A DNA stretch of 64,000 nt, from the NCBI RefSeq assembly GCF_037055275.1, contig NZ_CP146343.1:3258501-3322500 (forward strand). Reading direction: 5' to 3'. The notes below the pieces were generated by a model that worked only from the letters and a program-made list of their open reading frames with translations, did no database searches and had not been told where the DNA came from. This document shows positions 1-10,902 of the stretch, piece after piece (position 1 is the first letter of the stretch; every line of letters starts with the position of its first letter). The stretch is from Pseudomonas sp. ML2-2023-3 (lineage in GTDB: Bacteria; Pseudomonadota; Gammaproteobacteria; Pseudomonadales; Pseudomonadaceae). Both the position numbers and the translations under genes were made by a program.

Positions 1-123
1 GCATGCATGCGTAAGCTATTGATTCGTCTTAACGCAATGCTGCGAGATGGCACGGGTTGGAGGGAGAAGAAATCTCAGGCCCCGCATTTTGATAACAAAT
101 GAGGGGCACTTTACTGAAGCGAG

Positions 124-166
124 GGCTTCGCCAGTAATACCGCTACGCGGTATCGCTGGCGAAGCC
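124..166. repeat. Inverted repeat (REP-like hairpin)
   Basis: Perfect 11-bp arms, GGCTTCGCCAG at 124-134 and CTGGCGAAGCC at 156-166, enclose an inner ATACCGC/GCGGTAT stem. It is a typical Pseudomonas intergenic palindrome. Bases 1-264 show no convincing gene, only this element and the REP at 210-243. Confidence 0.7.
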
Positions 167-209
167 ATGTCCGAAAGGATTATTTGAAAATAAATCCTCA
201 ATGACAGTT

Positions 210-243
210 GCTCCCACAGGTATTGCGCCGACCCTGTGGGAGC
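210..243. repeat. REP palindrome pair
   Basis: GCTCCCACAGG (210-220) faces CCTGTGGGAGC (233-243). It belongs to the GTGGGAGC family of repeats found many times in this window and lies just past the end of the GT39 gene. Confidence 0.8.
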
Positions 244-264
244 GAGCAAAACGGCCTGTCGCGA

Positions 265-1872
265 TCAACGCAAATGCAGCAGCACGTAATCATTCTTGTC
301 GAAGCGCCCGCTCAGTGCCGGTGCAATGCTGCCCGGCTCGCTGCCCTGCAAGGCCTCATAGTCCTTTCTGTCCATCACGATCCAGGCCGGTGCGCGCAGT
401 GCTGTCAGCTCTGCAGGTGACTGGGTGAAAAGCGGCAGCAGATCCCGGTCCACGTTGACCATGAATTTGATCGCCTTGGCGTCTTTGCCCATGCCGTGCA
501 GCACCACGGGCGCCGGGGCCTGATCGATCAGTTGCAGGGCTTTGAGGGTAAAGGTGCGCGTGTCATACAGAGTGCGCTCTGCCGGTTCAAAGACGGTGAT
601 ATAGCTGCTCCACAGCGCCAGCACGGCACACGCCGCCAACCCTTGAGTGCGCCACCGGGCTTTGAACAACAGGCCCAGGGCCAGAACCTGGAGAACCGCC
701 AGGATGACGAAGGTAGCGGTCAAGGGCGGCAACTGCTCGCCAAAACGCTTGCCTGCAACGATCAGGCCGATGATCAGCAAGCCCGGCAGGATCAAGAACA
801 GCCCTTGAATAAAGCAACGTAAAACGCCAAACACCCGACCGCTCATGACTTGAAACGGATAAGCCGCAATGATCGCGGCCATTGGCAACATGGGCAGGAG
901 GTAGCGGGCTTTTTTCGCTTGAGGAATCGACAGGCCGATCATGACCACCAACGCGGCCGCCACACAGTATTTGACCAGTTGCAGCGACGGTCCCGACTGT
1001 TTGCGCCCGGCAATCAGGATTGCCACCAGCACCACCACGGCCAGCGGGTAAGCCAGGGCGTAGTTGCCCACGGAGCTTGTGAAGTAATACAGCACGCTGC
1101 TTGCGCCTTCGGTGCCGTCCATGCGCCCGGTGACTTGCATGCGGATCACTTCGTGGACAAACGCCTCGCCACCACTGAGCCAGGCCAGCATCAGCAATGT
1201 GCCAATGCACGCGATCAACAACGCCAGCGCTTGTAGCCCAACGCTGATCAGGCGTCGCCATTGGCCGCCAAGCAGGTAGTAACTGCACAGGATACCGGTG
1301 GGAATCACCAGGCCGATCGGGCCGCGAATGGCAAAGCCCAGCACCAGCAGAGCCAGTAGCCAGACATGTCGTCGTGGCGCCCCGAAGTTGTCGTGGGCGT
1401 AAGCCAGATAGAACGCGCTGAAACTGACGGCTGCCAGCATCTGGTCCAGGGAAACGGCCCGGGTTTCGGTCACGAAGGTCATGCTCAGCAACAATAGGGC
1501 CACGCTGACCAACGCCCAGAGTGTGGATCGCGGTGCAACCAGGCGATACATCAACGTCACCAGGGTTGCGCTGGCGATGGCCGTGGGCAGCCACGCCGTC
1601 AGGCTGGTCACTTTGCCAAAGGGCAGCGACAGCAACCAGGTGAACACGGTCGAGGTTGCGCTGTAGTCGGCGTAGGGCTGGCCATAGGTCGTCGGGAAAA
1701 AGCCGGGACCGTTGCGCAGCATTTCGTTGGCAAACATGACAAAGCGCGAATCAAAACCGATCGCCGCCTCTTGATGGTTGCCCTGAATAAACAGCACTAA
1801 TGCGAGCGCGCCCAGTATCAGGGATTGCCTGCGTAGGGTGAGCAGGGCTGTGGGGGTGAAATCGGCAGGCAT
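265..1872 (-). CDS. GT39/ArnT-like integral membrane glycosyltransferase
   Basis: A 535-residue polytopic membrane protein with about a dozen hydrophobic segments and a soluble C-terminal tail, the size and shape of GT39/GT-C enzymes such as ArnT. The first periplasmic loop carries the acidic stretch GFDSRF (about residues 39-44), where such enzymes hold their catalytic Asp. They transfer sugars from undecaprenyl-phosphate carriers in the periplasm. The start is supported by AAGGAG seven bases ahead of ATG. It lies 75 bp after ugd but behind that gene's terminator, so it is either expressed by read-through or from its own promoter. A role in lipid A or O-antigen decoration is inferred from its position; the substrate is unknown. 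Confidence 0.75.
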   Translation of the reverse strand: MPADFTPTALLTLRRQSLILGALALVLFIQGNHQEAAIGFDSRFVMFANEMLRNGPGFFPTTYGQPYADYSATSTVFTWLLSLPFGKVTSLTAWLPTAIASATLVTLMYRLVAPRSTLWALVSVALLLLSMTFVTETRAVSLDQMLAAVSFSAFYLAYAHDNFGAPRRHVWLLALLVLGFAIRGPIGLVIPTGILCSYYLLGGQWRRLISVGLQALALLIACIGTLLMLAWLSGGEAFVHEVIRMQVTGRMDGTEGASSVLYYFTSSVGNYALAYPLAVVVLVAILIAGRKQSGPSLQLVKYCVAAALVVMIGLSIPQAKKARYLLPMLPMAAIIAAYPFQVMSGRVFGVLRCFIQGLFLILPGLLIIGLIVAGKRFGEQLPPLTATFVILAVLQVLALGLLFKARWRTQGLAACAVLALWSSYITVFEPAERTLYDTRTFTLKALQLIDQAPAPVVLHGMGKDAKAIKFMVNVDRDLLPLFTQSPAELTALRAPAWIVMDRKDYEALQGSEPGSIAPALSGRFDKNDYVLLHLR

Positions 1873-1902
1873 GTCGAGTCTCCTTGACTCCTCGGAGCAC
1901 GC

Positions 1903-1937
1903 AAAAAAAACGCCGCCATTGTTACCAATGGCGGCGT
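1903..1937 (-). terminator. Rho-independent terminator after ugd
   Basis: On the minus strand a perfect 12-bp stem (arms 1926-1937 and 1910-1921) with a 4-base loop is followed at once by seven or more T. It lies 10 bp past the ugd stop and ahead of the GT39 gene. Confidence 0.93.
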
Positions 1938-1947
1938 GATCACATCA

Positions 1948-3312
1948 TCAAATGGCTGTTGAACCGTGGGAAACCGGCAAGTTGCACGATTCACCCCGTC
2001 CCATCGGGAAGTACTGCAAGCCGGTCTTGGCCAGACGCTCGCCGTCGTACAGGTTGCGCCCGTCAAATATCACCGGGGTGTTCAGGCGCTGCTTGATCAG
2101 CTCAAAATCCGGAGCCTTGAATTGTTGCCACTCGGTACACACGATCAGCGCGTCGGCGCCGCTTAGGGTGGATTCCGGCGTACCCATCAGGCTCAGGCGT
2201 TCTTCATTGGCGTAAAGACGCTGGGTTTCCTGCATGGCTTCGGGGTCGAAGGCCCGTACATTGGCTCCGGCTGCCCACAAGGCTTCCATCAATACCCGGC
2301 TCGGCGCGTCGCGCATGTCGTCTGTATTGGGTTTGAACGCAAGACCCCACAGGGCAAAGGTCTTGCCTTTGAGATCGCCCTTGAAGAACGCATTGATGCG
2401 ATCGAACAGCTTGTGCTTCTGGCGTTCGTTGATGGCTTCAACCGCTTGCAACAGATCGCTTGAGCAATTGACCTGCTGGGCACTGTGGATCAGCGCGCGC
2501 ATGTCTTTGGGGAAGCACGAACCGCCGTAGCCGCAGCCCGGATAGATAAAGTGGTAGCCGATACGGGTATCGGCACCGATGCCCAGGCGCACGGCTTCGA
2601 TGTCGGCGCCCAGGTGCTCGGCCAGTTCTGCAATCTGGTTGATGAAGCTGATCTTGGTCGCAAGCATGCAGTTGGCGGCGTACTTGGTCAGTTCGGCGCT
2701 GCGCAGGTCCATGAAAATGATGCGGTCATGGTTACGGTTGAACGGTGCGTAGAGGTCACGCATGACCTCGCGGACTTCTTCGCGGGCGCAGCCAATGATG
2801 ATGCGATCCGGGCGACGGCAATCGGTAACTGCCGAGCCTTCCTTGAGAAACTCCGGGTTGGACACCACGTCAAATTGCAGTGTGCGCCCGGTCAGGCTCA
2901 GGGCCTTGTTGATATGGGCGGTCAGTGCGTCACCGGTGCCGACGGGTACGGTGGATTTTTCGACCAGGATCAGCGGCTCTTCACGGTGGCGGGCAACCGC
3001 ATCACCGACTGAAAACACCTGGCCCAGGTCAGCCGAACCGTCTTCGCTCGGGGGCGTGCCCACGGCGATAAACAGTACCTGACCGTGCTCCACGGCGAGT
3101 TTTTCATCGCTGGTAAAGCGCAGGCGTTTGCTTTCAATATTTTCACGCACCAGGCTCGAAAGCCCGGGTTCGAAAATGCTGACGTGACCTTGCTGCAGCA
3201 GCTCGACCTTTTTCTGGTCAATGTCCATGCAGATCACGTCGTGGCCGACTTCAGCCAGGACCGTCGCCTGCACCAGGCCTACATAGCCACTACCAAATAC
3301 ACTGATTTTCAT
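1948..3312 (-). CDS. ugd: UDP-glucose 6-dehydrogenase
   Basis: Converts UDP-glucose to UDP-glucuronate with two NAD+, the first committed step to UDP-L-Ara4N. The 454-residue protein opens with the Rossmann motif GSGYVGL (residues 8-14) and has the catalytic-cysteine motif [10 protein letters not shown] near residue 260, followed by the UDP-binding C-terminal domain. Its start overlaps the end of arnF by 4 bases (ATGA), so translation is probably coupled. It is the last gene before a strong terminator. Placing ugd at the end of the arn operon supplies the substrate made upstream of ArnA. The final 20 residues look variable. Confidence 0.95.
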   Translation of the reverse strand: MKISVFGSGYVGLVQATVLAEVGHDVICMDIDQKKVELLQQGHVSIFEPGLSSLVRENIESKRLRFTSDEKLAVEHGQVLFIAVGTPPSEDGSADLGQVFSVGDAVARHREEPLILVEKSTVPVGTGDALTAHINKALSLTGRTLQFDVVSNPEFLKEGSAVTDCRRPDRIIIGCAREEVREVMRDLYAPFNRNHDRIIFMDLRSAELTKYAANCMLATKISFINQIAELAEHLGADIEAVRLGIGADTRIGYHFIYPGCGYGGSCFPKDMRALIHSAQQVNCSSDLLQAVEAINERQKHKLFDRINAFFKGDLKGKTFALWGLAFKPNTDDMRDAPSRVLMEALWAAGANVRAFDPEAMQETQRLYANEERLSLMGTPESTLSGADALIVCTEWQQFKAPDFELIKQRLNTPVIFDGRNLYDGERLAKTGLQYFPMGRGESCNLPVSHGSTAI

Positions 3313-3707
3313 GCGCAGTTCCTGGTACGTCGAGAGTTGATCGTAAGCACCCCAAGGATGACCAGTGTCACACCCAGGGTTTTTGACAAAGTGAAGTGTT
3401 CATCGAAAATCGGCAGGCTTGCAGCGAGCAGGTACACCAAGGCGTAACTGACGCTCAACAGCGAATACGCGCGACCCAGCGGCAAGTCGCGCAGGGCCAG
3501 CAGCCAGCAGAGCATCGACAGCGCATACGCCATGATCGCGGCAAACACCACCGCCAACGCCGGGAGCGATACATCGCCCTGACTGATTGCATCCACCCAT
3601 TGAGCCGGCTGCGGCAAGCGGGTCATGCTCCAGCGCATGCCCAATTGGGCAGTGCTGACCAGCAATACACTCCCCGAGGCAAAGGCAAATCCACGGCGCA
3701 GGTTCAT
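3309..3707 (-). CDS. arnF: Undecaprenyl-phosphate-Ara4N flippase subunit ArnF
   Basis: A 132-residue protein with four hydrophobic segments, of the small EamA/SMR-type fold. With ArnE it is thought to flip undecaprenyl-phosphate-Ara4N from the cytoplasmic to the periplasmic face of the inner membrane. The chosen start (ATG at 3707, MNLRRGFAF) overlaps the arnE stop by 4 bases, in keeping with every other junction in the operon; an upstream extension in the same frame has no such support. It overlaps ugd by 4 bases downstream. Confidence 0.88.
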   Translation of the reverse strand: MNLRRGFAFASGSVLLVSTAQLGMRWSMTRLPQPAQWVDAISQGDVSLPALAVVFAAIMAYALSMLCWLLALRDLPLGRAYSLLSVSYALVYLLAASLPIFDEHFTLSKTLGVTLVILGVLTINSRRTRNCA

Positions 3708-4048
3708 GCTTGTTGTCCCAGCAAAATGACGCCGGCAATCACCAGCCCCACCCCCAGCCAATGACGCCGGTCGATGGATTCTTTAAACAGGTAGCGGGCC
3801 ACCAGGGTGATCAGCACAAAGTTGAGGCTGAGCATCGGGTAAGCAATCCCGACCTCAAGCCGTTGCAACACCAGCAACCACACCAGCAAACCCAGGCCAA
3901 GGCACAGCAAGGCCAGCCACAGCCAGGGGGAGCGCAGTTTTTGCGCCACCCCGGATTCAATCCCGCGCCAGCCTTCGACCGCATACTTCTGGGCGATCTG
4001 GCCGGCGCAGGTCAACAGGCACGCCAATAGCAGCAGTGCCAGGGTCAT
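3704..4048 (-). CDS. arnE: Undecaprenyl-phosphate-Ara4N flippase subunit ArnE
   Basis: A 114-residue four-helix membrane protein beginning [21 protein letters not shown], with the small-multidrug-resistance-like pattern of ArnE, including the [10 protein letters not shown] segment near residue 73. It partners ArnF to translocate the lipid-linked aminoarabinose donor. It overlaps arnT upstream and arnF downstream by 4 bases each. Confidence 0.88.
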   Translation of the reverse strand: MTLALLLLACLLTCAGQIAQKYAVEGWRGIESGVAQKLRSPWLWLALLCLGLGLLVWLLVLQRLEVGIAYPMLSLNFVLITLVARYLFKESIDRRHWLGVGLVIAGVILLGQQA

Positions 4049-5694
4049 GGAGCGATCTGCGGGAAAATCAGAATGACCATGTTGCCTTCGTCATAGCGCT
4101 TGGCATCTTTGGGCAAGTGATCCATTTCATCGCTTTCATCGCTGTCCTTGACTCGCATGACTACGCCCACCGGGCCTTGGCGACGGGCGTCAGCCATCCA
4201 TTGGCCAATATCGGCCAGGCCGATGCTCTTGCCTTTGGCATCGTCATAGGTCAGGCCGTATTTGACTTCGCCCTGGGTGTTGTAGAGCGTCACGTCCGGG
4301 CGCCGAAGGCGCCACGACAAGGCAGATGCCGCACCCAGGTCGTTGCTGAGCAAGGACTTGGCCTGGGACAACTCGTCCATGTGTTCAAGGACGAACTGGT
4401 CGGGCATTTTGTTGTGAATCACGCTGGTCGGCATGGCCGCAGGCAGCGCGAGAACCAGAACACCCATTGCCACGGCAGGGGCGGCCCACATTTTCAACGG
4501 TTTGGACAACGTGAGCAGGCCGGTAACGATCCAGGTCAGCAGCACGAGCACCAACAACGCCATGTGCTGCGGTTCATTGTCATAAAACGGTTTTTTGAGC
4601 TGGAAATAGATCAGGGCCAGCAATGCCACGCCGCCCACCACCAGATTGAGCAGGCCGTTCAAGCGGATGGCTCCGGTTTTGGCCTGCTCGACACGGGCAA
4701 TCAGCGCGTGGCCCAGCAGCAGGGCCAGCGGCAACATGCACGGCATGATGTAAGTCGGCAGCTTGCCTTTGCTCAGGCTGAACAGGGCCAGCGGCAACAG
4801 CAGCCACATCAGCAGGAACACCACGCTGGCATGACGCTTGTTCTGCCAGGCATCCTTGAAGGTTGCAGGCAGCAGGGCTACCCAGGGCAGGCTGGCGACC
4901 ACCATCAGCGGCAGATAGAACCACCATGGACGACCGTGCTGGGCATCTTCACCTGCAAAGCGGCGAATGTGCTCGTGCCAGAAGAAAAAATTCCAGTAAT
5001 CGGGCTCCTGGGCGTGAACCGCAAGGATCCACGGCAGTGAAACCAAGGCTGCGACCAGCATGGCCACCAGGCCATATTTGACCAGTTCCAGAAAACGCTT
5101 TTGCCAGACCATGTAGGGCAGGGCGATCAGCACCGGCAGCAGCAGGGCCAAAAAGCCTTTGGTCATGAAGCCCATGCCACAGGCAAAGCCCAGCACGGCC
5201 CAGCTGATCAGACGATCACGGGTAGTGCTGCTGTCGACGGCAAACCACAAGGCCACCAGGCTCAGGTTGACCCAAAGCGTGAACTGCGGATCGAGGTTTG
5301 AATAACCCGCCTGGCCTGCGATCAAGCCAAACGTCATGTACACCAGGGCGCAGGCGAAGCTCTTGCGCGGGTCGTTCCACAGGCGGCGAGCCACGGCATA
5401 GGCCAGGAACACGCTCAGGCCGGTGGCGATGGCCGAGGCAATGCGCACGCCAAACAGGTTCTCGCCAAAAATGGCCTGGCCGATAGCGATCATCCAGTAG
5501 CCGGCAATCGGCTTCTCGAAGTAGCGCAAATCCATGAAGTGGGGAGTGATCCAGTTACCGTCGATCAGGATTTGCTGGCCGATTTGTGCGTAGCGCGTTT
5601 CATCGGGAATCCACAGGCCGTGGGTGCCCAGTGGCAACAGGTAAAACGCAATAAAGGCCAGTACCAGCAGGGGTATCGTCCAGCGCTGGGTCAT
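4045..5694 (-). CDS. arnT: Lipid A 4-amino-4-deoxy-L-arabinosyltransferase ArnT (copy 1)
   Basis: Transfers L-Ara4N from undecaprenyl phosphate to lipid A phosphates in the periplasm, lowering negative charge and polymyxin binding. The 549-residue protein has the GT-C layout: many transmembrane helices and a periplasmic C-terminal domain. [11 protein letters not shown] (residues 28-38) holds the acidic pair expected at the active site, followed by [12 protein letters not shown]. It overlaps arnD and arnE by 4 bases each. A second, diverged copy lies at 41053-42741 with the same landmarks. Confidence 0.95.
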   Translation of the reverse strand: MTQRWTIPLLVLAFIAFYLLPLGTHGLWIPDETRYAQIGQQILIDGNWITPHFMDLRYFEKPIAGYWMIAIGQAIFGENLFGVRIASAIATGLSVFLAYAVARRLWNDPRKSFACALVYMTFGLIAGQAGYSNLDPQFTLWVNLSLVALWFAVDSSTTRDRLISWAVLGFACGMGFMTKGFLALLLPVLIALPYMVWQKRFLELVKYGLVAMLVAALVSLPWILAVHAQEPDYWNFFFWHEHIRRFAGEDAQHGRPWWFYLPLMVVASLPWVALLPATFKDAWQNKRHASVVFLLMWLLLPLALFSLSKGKLPTYIMPCMLPLALLLGHALIARVEQAKTGAIRLNGLLNLVVGGVALLALIYFQLKKPFYDNEPQHMALLVLVLLTWIVTGLLTLSKPLKMWAAPAVAMGVLVLALPAAMPTSVIHNKMPDQFVLEHMDELSQAKSLLSNDLGAASALSWRLRRPDVTLYNTQGEVKYGLTYDDAKGKSIGLADIGQWMADARRQGPVGVVMRVKDSDESDEMDHLPKDAKRYDEGNMVILIFPQIAP

Positions 5695-6575
5695 GGCTTC
5701 TGTACTCCCAGCCAGCCTTCACGGCCTTCAAGCACGCCGCGGCTGAGTTGCCCGGCAGGCAGACTGTCAATGTCGATCGGAAGCAAGTCCCGCAGGGGCT
5801 GGAAATGAATATCGCGGGCACGGGCCTGCGCCAGCAATTGACGGAAGTCGTTTGCCATAAGAATCCCTTCTACTTCAGCATGGATGGTGTATGCATTCAG
5901 CTTTTGCGGGCTGAAGCGATCAAGAATGTATGAGTTGAAGTCGGCGGCACTCAGGTGCGGCCCGACCACTTCATCGAACGTCGGTAAATCCACAGGGATT
6001 TGCGGCGCGCCCAGTCTGCCGTCAGCCAATCGTGGCCGAAACAGACTGTGCCCGCGGCAATCACTGTTGTAACGAAAACCAAAGGTTTCCTTGGCCTGGA
6101 CTACGCGTTCATCGGCACGCCACCCTGCGGCTGCCGAACACTCGACGGCCTGTCCGGTGATGTCGCTCAGGGTCTCGACACCACGGCGGATCTGCTCGAT
6201 CAGTTGTGCCTCGCTCCAGCGCGCGGTGTTGGCTTGCCAGCCGTGGTGATCCCAGGCGTGCAGGCCGACCTCATGGCCAGCGGCCAGGGTCTGGCGCATC
6301 AAGTGCCCCAGATCCTTGCCGATAGGTTTGCCTGGCCAGGCGGTGCCGGCCAGCAAAATATCCCAGCCATACAGGCTGGCAGCCTTGGAGCGCATCATTT
6401 TCCAGAAAAACTGGGGCTTGATCAGCCGCCATAAATGGCGGCCCATGTTGTCCGGCCCCACGCTGAAAAAAAACGTGGCCTTGATCTGGGCTTCATCGAG
6501 CAGTTCGAGTAACTGTGGAACCCCCTCACGGGTTCCACGGTACGTGTCGACATCGATACGCAGTCCAGCTTGCAT
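5691..6575 (-). CDS. arnD: 4-deoxy-4-formamido-L-arabinose-phosphoundecaprenol deformylase ArnD
   Basis: Removes the formyl group from undecaprenyl-phosphate-L-Ara4FN at the inner membrane. It is a 294-residue NodB/polysaccharide-deacetylase-type protein: [11 protein letters not shown] near residue 5 supplies the metal-binding Asp and HAWDHH near residue 101 the histidine pair. Its ATG shares one base with the arnA stop (TGATG) and it overlaps arnT by 4 bases. Confidence 0.94.
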   Translation of the reverse strand: MQAGLRIDVDTYRGTREGVPQLLELLDEAQIKATFFFSVGPDNMGRHLWRLIKPQFFWKMMRSKAASLYGWDILLAGTAWPGKPIGKDLGHLMRQTLAAGHEVGLHAWDHHGWQANTARWSEAQLIEQIRRGVETLSDITGQAVECSAAAGWRADERVVQAKETFGFRYNSDCRGHSLFRPRLADGRLGAPQIPVDLPTFDEVVGPHLSAADFNSYILDRFSPQKLNAYTIHAEVEGILMANDFRQLLAQARARDIHFQPLRDLLPIDIDSLPAGQLSRGVLEGREGWLGVQKP

Positions 6576-8566
6576 CAGCGTTTTTCCGCGATTTCTACCA
6601 TGGCTTCACGCAGGAAGAAGTCCAGGGTCTTGCCAATGGTTTCACTCAGCTCGGTGGTCGGCGTCCAGTCGATAAGACGACGGGCGTTTTCAACACTTGG
6701 CTTGCGATGGCTGACGTCCTGATAGCCAGTGCCGTAGAAAGACTGGCTTTCAACGTCGCGGAAACCTGCAAACGGAGGGAAGTTGGCACGCAATGGGTGG
6801 GCTTCGAACTGACGCAGCAACTCTTCGCCCAGCTGACGAATGCTGGCTTCGTTGTCCGGGTTGCCGATGTTGATGATCTGGCCGTCGCACTTGCCACCCT
6901 TGTTGTCGATGATGCGGGCCAGGGCCTCGATACCGTCGGCAACGTCAGTGAAGCAGCGTTTTTGTTCGCCACCGTCAACCAGGCGGATCGGGGTACCTTC
7001 CACCAGGTGCAGGATTAGTTGGGTGATGGCGCGCGAGCTGCCAACACGTGCCGAGTCCAGACGGTCAAGGCGCGGGCCCATCCAGTTGAACGGACGGAAC
7101 AGGGTGAACTTCAGGCCTTTGGTGCCGTAGGCCCAGATCACGCGGTCCAGCAACTGTTTGGACACCGAGTAGATCCAGCGCTGCTTGTTGATCGGGCCAA
7201 CAATCAGGTTGGAGGTGTCTTCGTCGAAGTTCTTGTCCTGGCACATGCCATACACTTCGGACGTGGACGGGAAGATCACGCGCTTGTTGTACTTGACGCA
7301 GTAGCGCACCAGCTTGAGGTTTTCCTCGAAGTCCAGTTCGAATACGCGCAACGGGTTGCGGGTGTATTCGATTGGCGTGGCGATGGCCACCAGCGGCAGG
7401 ACCACGTCGCACTTCTTGATGTGGTATTCGATCCACTCGGTGTGGATGCTGATGTCGCCTTCCACGAAGTGGAAGTTAGGGTGGCTGCGCAGGCGGTCGA
7501 TGGCGTCGGAGCCAATGTCCAGGCCATACACTTCATAACGATCGTCTTGCAGCAGACGCTCGGACAGGTGGTTACCGATAAAACCGTTTACGCCCAGGAT
7601 CAGGACGCGGGTACGGCGTGCCGGGCGACCGGACTCAGCACCACGCAGGCGCGAACCTTCGACCAGGCCCAGTTCACGGGCCAGTTGCGGGCCGCTCAGG
7701 TACAGGCCGTTGTCGTTGCGCTGACCGGCAGTGATGACCAGCGAGTCCTGGCCGCAGGCAATGCGCAGCGGTTCGCAGCTGATGACCTGGCCAGGTGCAT
7801 GGCCCTGGTTGCCGGCTACCACTTCGGCGCCCCAGACAATCAGTTTGTGCTCGCCCACGGCGCAGAAGGCGCCCGGGTAAGGCTGGGTAACGGCACGCAC
7901 CAGGTTGAACAGCTCTTCAGCCGGGCGAGTCCATTGCAGCAAGCCGTCAGCCGGGGTGCGGCGACCAAAATAAGTGGCTTTGGATTCGTCTTGCGGGGTT
8001 TCGGTGAGCTTGCCCTGTGGCAGCAGCGGCAAGGCTTCGGCCAGCAGTTGGGCGGCGGTTTCACGCAGCTTGGCGTGCAGGCTCAGTGCGGTATCCGAAC
8101 GCTCGATGCTGATGCGTTGCTGGGCCAGGATATCGCCCGCATCAGCACGCTTGACCATGCGGTGCAGGGTGACGCCGGTTTCGGTTTCGCCGTTGACCAG
8201 CACCCAGTTGGCCGGTGCGCGACCACGGTAGCGCGGCAGCAACGAGCCATGCAGGTTGAAAGCACCTTTGCTGACGCTGGCCAGCAGTTCTTCGCCCAGC
8301 AGGTGGCGATAGTAGAACGAGAAGATGTAATCGGCGTTCAGCTTGCGGATGCGCTCGATCCACAGTGGGTGGTTGGCGTCTTCCGGCGCGTGAACCGGGA
8401 TGCCTTTACGGGCACACAGTTGGGCAACCGAGCCGTAAAAGTTATTTTCCTTGGGGTCGTCAGCATGGGTAAACACAGCAGCAATTTCGTAACCTGCATT
8501 GAGCAAGGCTTCAATGCCTGTGCAGCCAATATCGTGATAGGCGAAAACAACGGCTTTCAAACTCAT
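6575..8566 (-). CDS. arnA: Bifunctional UDP-Ara4N formyltransferase / UDP-glucuronate decarboxylase ArnA
   Basis: A 663-residue fusion. The N-terminal half is a formyltransferase with [12 protein letters not shown] near residue 102, giving the Asn/His catalytic residues. The C-terminal half is an SDR-type decarboxylase with the NAD motif [19 protein letters not shown] and the YSVSK catalytic Tyr/Lys. The decarboxylase makes UDP-4-keto-pentose, which ArnB would aminate; the other half formylates UDP-Ara4N. The ATG at 8566 overlaps the arnC stop by 4 bases, so it was preferred to a start 39 bases upstream. Confidence 0.96.
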   Translation of the reverse strand: MSLKAVVFAYHDIGCTGIEALLNAGYEIAAVFTHADDPKENNFYGSVAQLCARKGIPVHAPEDANHPLWIERIRKLNADYIFSFYYRHLLGEELLASVSKGAFNLHGSLLPRYRGRAPANWVLVNGETETGVTLHRMVKRADAGDILAQQRISIERSDTALSLHAKLRETAAQLLAEALPLLPQGKLTETPQDESKATYFGRRTPADGLLQWTRPAEELFNLVRAVTQPYPGAFCAVGEHKLIVWGAEVVAGNQGHAPGQVISCEPLRIACGQDSLVITAGQRNDNGLYLSGPQLARELGLVEGSRLRGAESGRPARRTRVLILGVNGFIGNHLSERLLQDDRYEVYGLDIGSDAIDRLRSHPNFHFVEGDISIHTEWIEYHIKKCDVVLPLVAIATPIEYTRNPLRVFELDFEENLKLVRYCVKYNKRVIFPSTSEVYGMCQDKNFDEDTSNLIVGPINKQRWIYSVSKQLLDRVIWAYGTKGLKFTLFRPFNWMGPRLDRLDSARVGSSRAITQLILHLVEGTPIRLVDGGEQKRCFTDVADGIEALARIIDNKGGKCDGQIINIGNPDNEASIRQLGEELLRQFEAHPLRANFPPFAGFRDVESQSFYGTGYQDVSHRKPSVENARRLIDWTPTTELSETIGKTLDFFLREAMVEIAEKR

Positions 8567-9576
8567 GATTGGACCTGTGTCGAAGTAGAAGAAGTCGGGT
8601 TGCAAGTTGAAACGGAAGAAGTTGCCGGCTCGGCGCGAACGATTTTTTCAATGAAAAACCGTGGTCGAGCCCTAACATCGCTGTACATGCGGCCCAGGTA
8701 TTCACCCAATAGGCCCATGCCGATAAATTGTCCGCCGGTGAATACAAACAGCACCGCGAACAGCACGAAAGTACCGTGGCCAGCCCAGGATGCGCCGAAG
8801 ATCAGACGCAGCATGACCAGGGCGATGGCGAACAGGACGCCCAGTACCGCCATGCTGAAGCCGATAATGCTCAGCAGGCGCAAAGGTGTTGTGGTCATGC
8901 AGGTGATCAGGTCGAACATCAGGTTGATCAGGCGCATCGGGCTGTACTTGGAGTCGCCGTGTTCGCGCTCGGCGTGCTCGACCAGCACTTCGGTGGTATG
9001 GCGGGCGAAGCTGTTGGCCAGAATGGGAATAAAGGTGCTGCGTTCGCAGCAAGCCAGCATCGCGTCGACGATGGAGCGGCGATAGGCGCGCAGCATGCAG
9101 CCGTAATCGCTCATGGCAACCCCGGTGGAGCGTTGCACGGCGAGGTTGATCACACGTGAAGGCCAGCGGCGCCAGGCGGAGTCCTGACGGTTGTTGCGCA
9201 CAGTGCCGACCACGTCGTAACCCAGTGCTGCCTGCGCGACCAGGCGGGGGATTTCTTCCGGCGGGTTTTGCAGGTCGGCGTCGAGGGTGATCACCACATC
9301 GCCTTTGGAATGCTCAAAGCCGGCCATGATGGCGGCATGTTGCCCGTAGTTGCGGTTGAGGATCACGGCAACGACTGGGCTGCCTTCACGCTCGGCAGCG
9401 TCTTGCAGGATTTGCGCCGAATTGTCCCGACTCCCGTCATCGACCAGGACGATTTCATAGGCCTGTGTCAACTGCGCGCAGGCTGCTTCAGTACGGCGCA
9501 ACAGCTCGGGCAGGCTCTCTTCTTCGTTGTAGACCGGGATGACGATCGACACACACTGGATTGGGTAGGGTTTCAA
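8563..9576 (-). CDS. arnC: Undecaprenyl-phosphate Ara4FN transferase ArnC
   Basis: A GT2 glycosyltransferase of about 337 residues that moves Ara4FN from UDP to undecaprenyl phosphate. The catalytic domain contains [24 protein letters not shown] and the [10 protein letters not shown] metal-binding motif; two transmembrane helices follow near the C-terminus. The start is uncertain. A TTG at 9576 gives the conserved opening [10 protein letters not shown] with GGAA eight bases ahead; a GTG at 9606 adds ten residues but has no clear ribosome site. It is the first gene of the operon here because arnB, normally just upstream, is absent. Confidence 0.9.
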   Translation of the reverse strand: MKPYPIQCVSIVIPVYNEEESLPELLRRTEAACAQLTQAYEIVLVDDGSRDNSAQILQDAAEREGSPVVAVILNRNYGQHAAIMAGFEHSKGDVVITLDADLQNPPEEIPRLVAQAALGYDVVGTVRNNRQDSAWRRWPSRVINLAVQRSTGVAMSDYGCMLRAYRRSIVDAMLACCERSTFIPILANSFARHTTEVLVEHAEREHGDSKYSPMRLINLMFDLITCMTTTPLRLLSIIGFSMAVLGVLFAIALVMLRLIFGASWAGHGTFVLFAVLFVFTGGQFIGMGLLGEYLGRMYSDVRARPRFFIEKIVRAEPATSSVSTCNPTSSTSTQVQS

Positions 9577-9991
9577 AATATTCGTTCCAGTCAGTTTCAA
9601 TGGCACAAGACGACATGTCTAAGTCGGCCTCACTCAGGCGCACTTCAAAAACCGGCGCCCACTACGAGTAAAGCTCAATACTGGCAAAGGTAAAGTTGTT
9701 GAACTGCGTTATCTACATGATTTCGCTTACAAACTATCGGATCTTTTCTGTTCTAGGAAGTGCATACGTTAAACGCACAATTGTGAAAAACCTATGAAAG
9801 TTAGATCAACAGGGCATGTTTTGAATCACTAGACAGGTGCTATTCAGGAATGGCGTTACACGCTTGAAGCCTCCATTTTTAGCGTGTAGTTACGTTTTTT
9901 GCGTGCAGTGGTTTATATCAGCAACTGTACGAAATTGAACAGCGCCCACTTGCAGTAACGATTCTGCCCCTCGTTTAAACCCATAAACGTC
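9577..9991. other. Intergenic region upstream of arnC, lacking arnB
   Basis: About 415 bp of AT-richer sequence. No reading frame on either strand resembles the PLP aminotransferase ArnB, and I see no coding remnant. It must contain the leftward arn promoter. I could not identify a convincing PmrA or PhoP box. Confidence 0.7.
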
Positions 9992-10041
9992 TGAGCGCCA
10001 ACCTGCGGGCGTGTGACGTGCGTCACACCGGTTGGCGCTCA
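9992..10041. terminator. Large hairpin after the M75/EfeO-like gene
   Basis: Twelve-bp arms (TGAGCGCCAACC 9992-10003; GGTTGGCGCTCA 10030-10041) enclose a second 7-bp stem GTGTGAC/GTCACAC. It starts 11 bp beyond the stop of the efe operon. There is no clean T-run on either strand, so termination is inferred from position and stability. Confidence 0.55.
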
Positions 10042-10052
10042 ATAATGGCCTT

Positions 10053-10877
10053 TTAGTTCAGGCCCAGTTTACCCCGCAGGGTCGACAAGTCTTCGGCCAG
10101 TGTATTGACAGGCCCCACCAGCGCTTTGCGATCGTTGTCCTTGACCTTGTCGTAGGTTTCGAAACCACCGTCGGCGGTTTTGTACTTGGTCAGGATGGTG
10201 TTTACCGTAGCGAAGTTTTTATCGACTTTGGCGGCAAACGCTTTGTCGTTCTGCGCGATGTGTGCACGGAACAAGTCGACTATCTTTTTCGCGCCGTCCA
10301 CGTTGCCCTGGAAGTCATACAGGTCGGTGTGGCTGTAGCGATCTTCCTCGCCGGAAATCTTGGTGGCGGCCACTTCTTCCATCAGGGCCGCTGCGCCGCC
10401 AACGACCTTCACCGGCGGGAAGGTCAACCCCGCCACACGGCTTTGCAGGTCTTTTACGTCCTTGTTGAGGCCATCAGCCAATTGGTCGAGGCCCTGGGTG
10501 CTGTTTTCGGAGAACAGGCTGTACTCGATGCGATGGAAGCCCGTGAAATCAGGCGCTTTAACGCCTTTTTCGTGATCGTCTACCCGGGAATCGATCGAAG
10601 CGTCGAGGTCGCTGAACAGCTCGGCAATCGGTTCAATGGACTCGTAATACACGCGGGTCGGTGCATAGAGTTTTTTGGCCGTGGCTAGGTCCCCCTTTTT
10701 GACCGCATCCGTGAATGCTTGCGTGTTGCTGGCCAGTTCATCCAGTTGCTCGGTGACGTAGATTTTGTAGTCCGAAACAGGTTGCACCAGATCCAGCGGC
10801 GCGGTTGCGGCCAGTGCCGAGAGCGGGGTGTGAAGCAACCCCAGGGCCAGGAGCAGTGCGAGCGGCGTCTTCTTCAT
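10053..10877 (-). CDS. EfeO-like (imelysin/M75) periplasmic protein
   Basis: A 274-residue protein with a clear Sec signal peptide ([23 protein letters not shown]) followed by a single M75/EfeO helical domain, including the family HxxE motif in [10 protein letters not shown]. It lacks the N-terminal cupredoxin domain found in the EfeO at 12219-13433, so it resembles the short EfeM/AlgP7 form. These proteins bind iron in the periplasm and hand it to EfeU or EfeB. The ATG at 10877 was preferred over an upstream start because it opens the signal peptide. It is the last gene of the efe operon, 25 bp after efeB. Its role beside a full-length EfeO is unknown. Confidence 0.88.
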   Translation of the reverse strand: MKKTPLALLLALGLLHTPLSALAATAPLDLVQPVSDYKIYVTEQLDELASNTQAFTDAVKKGDLATAKKLYAPTRVYYESIEPIAELFSDLDASIDSRVDDHEKGVKAPDFTGFHRIEYSLFSENSTQGLDQLADGLNKDVKDLQSRVAGLTFPPVKVVGGAAALMEEVAATKISGEEDRYSHTDLYDFQGNVDGAKKIVDLFRAHIAQNDKAFAAKVDKNFATVNTILTKYKTADGGFETYDKVKDNDRKALVGPVNTLAEDLSTLRGKLGLN

Positions 10878-10902
10878 GGGACTTTTTCCGATGGGTTGAG
10901 GT

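Noticed and set aside
4036..5040. A 334-codon plus-strand open frame
   Set aside because: Antisense to arnT; rich in Gln and His as shadow frames are.
7019..9085. A 688-codon open frame on the plus strand
   Set aside because: It lies antisense to arnA and arnC, which are clearly real, and its protein is repetitive in Gln, Val and His without any domain. It is a codon-bias shadow.
9577..9991. PmrA or PhoP box before arnC
   Set aside because: No pair of CTTAA-type or GTTCAG-type half sites with proper spacing was found by eye.
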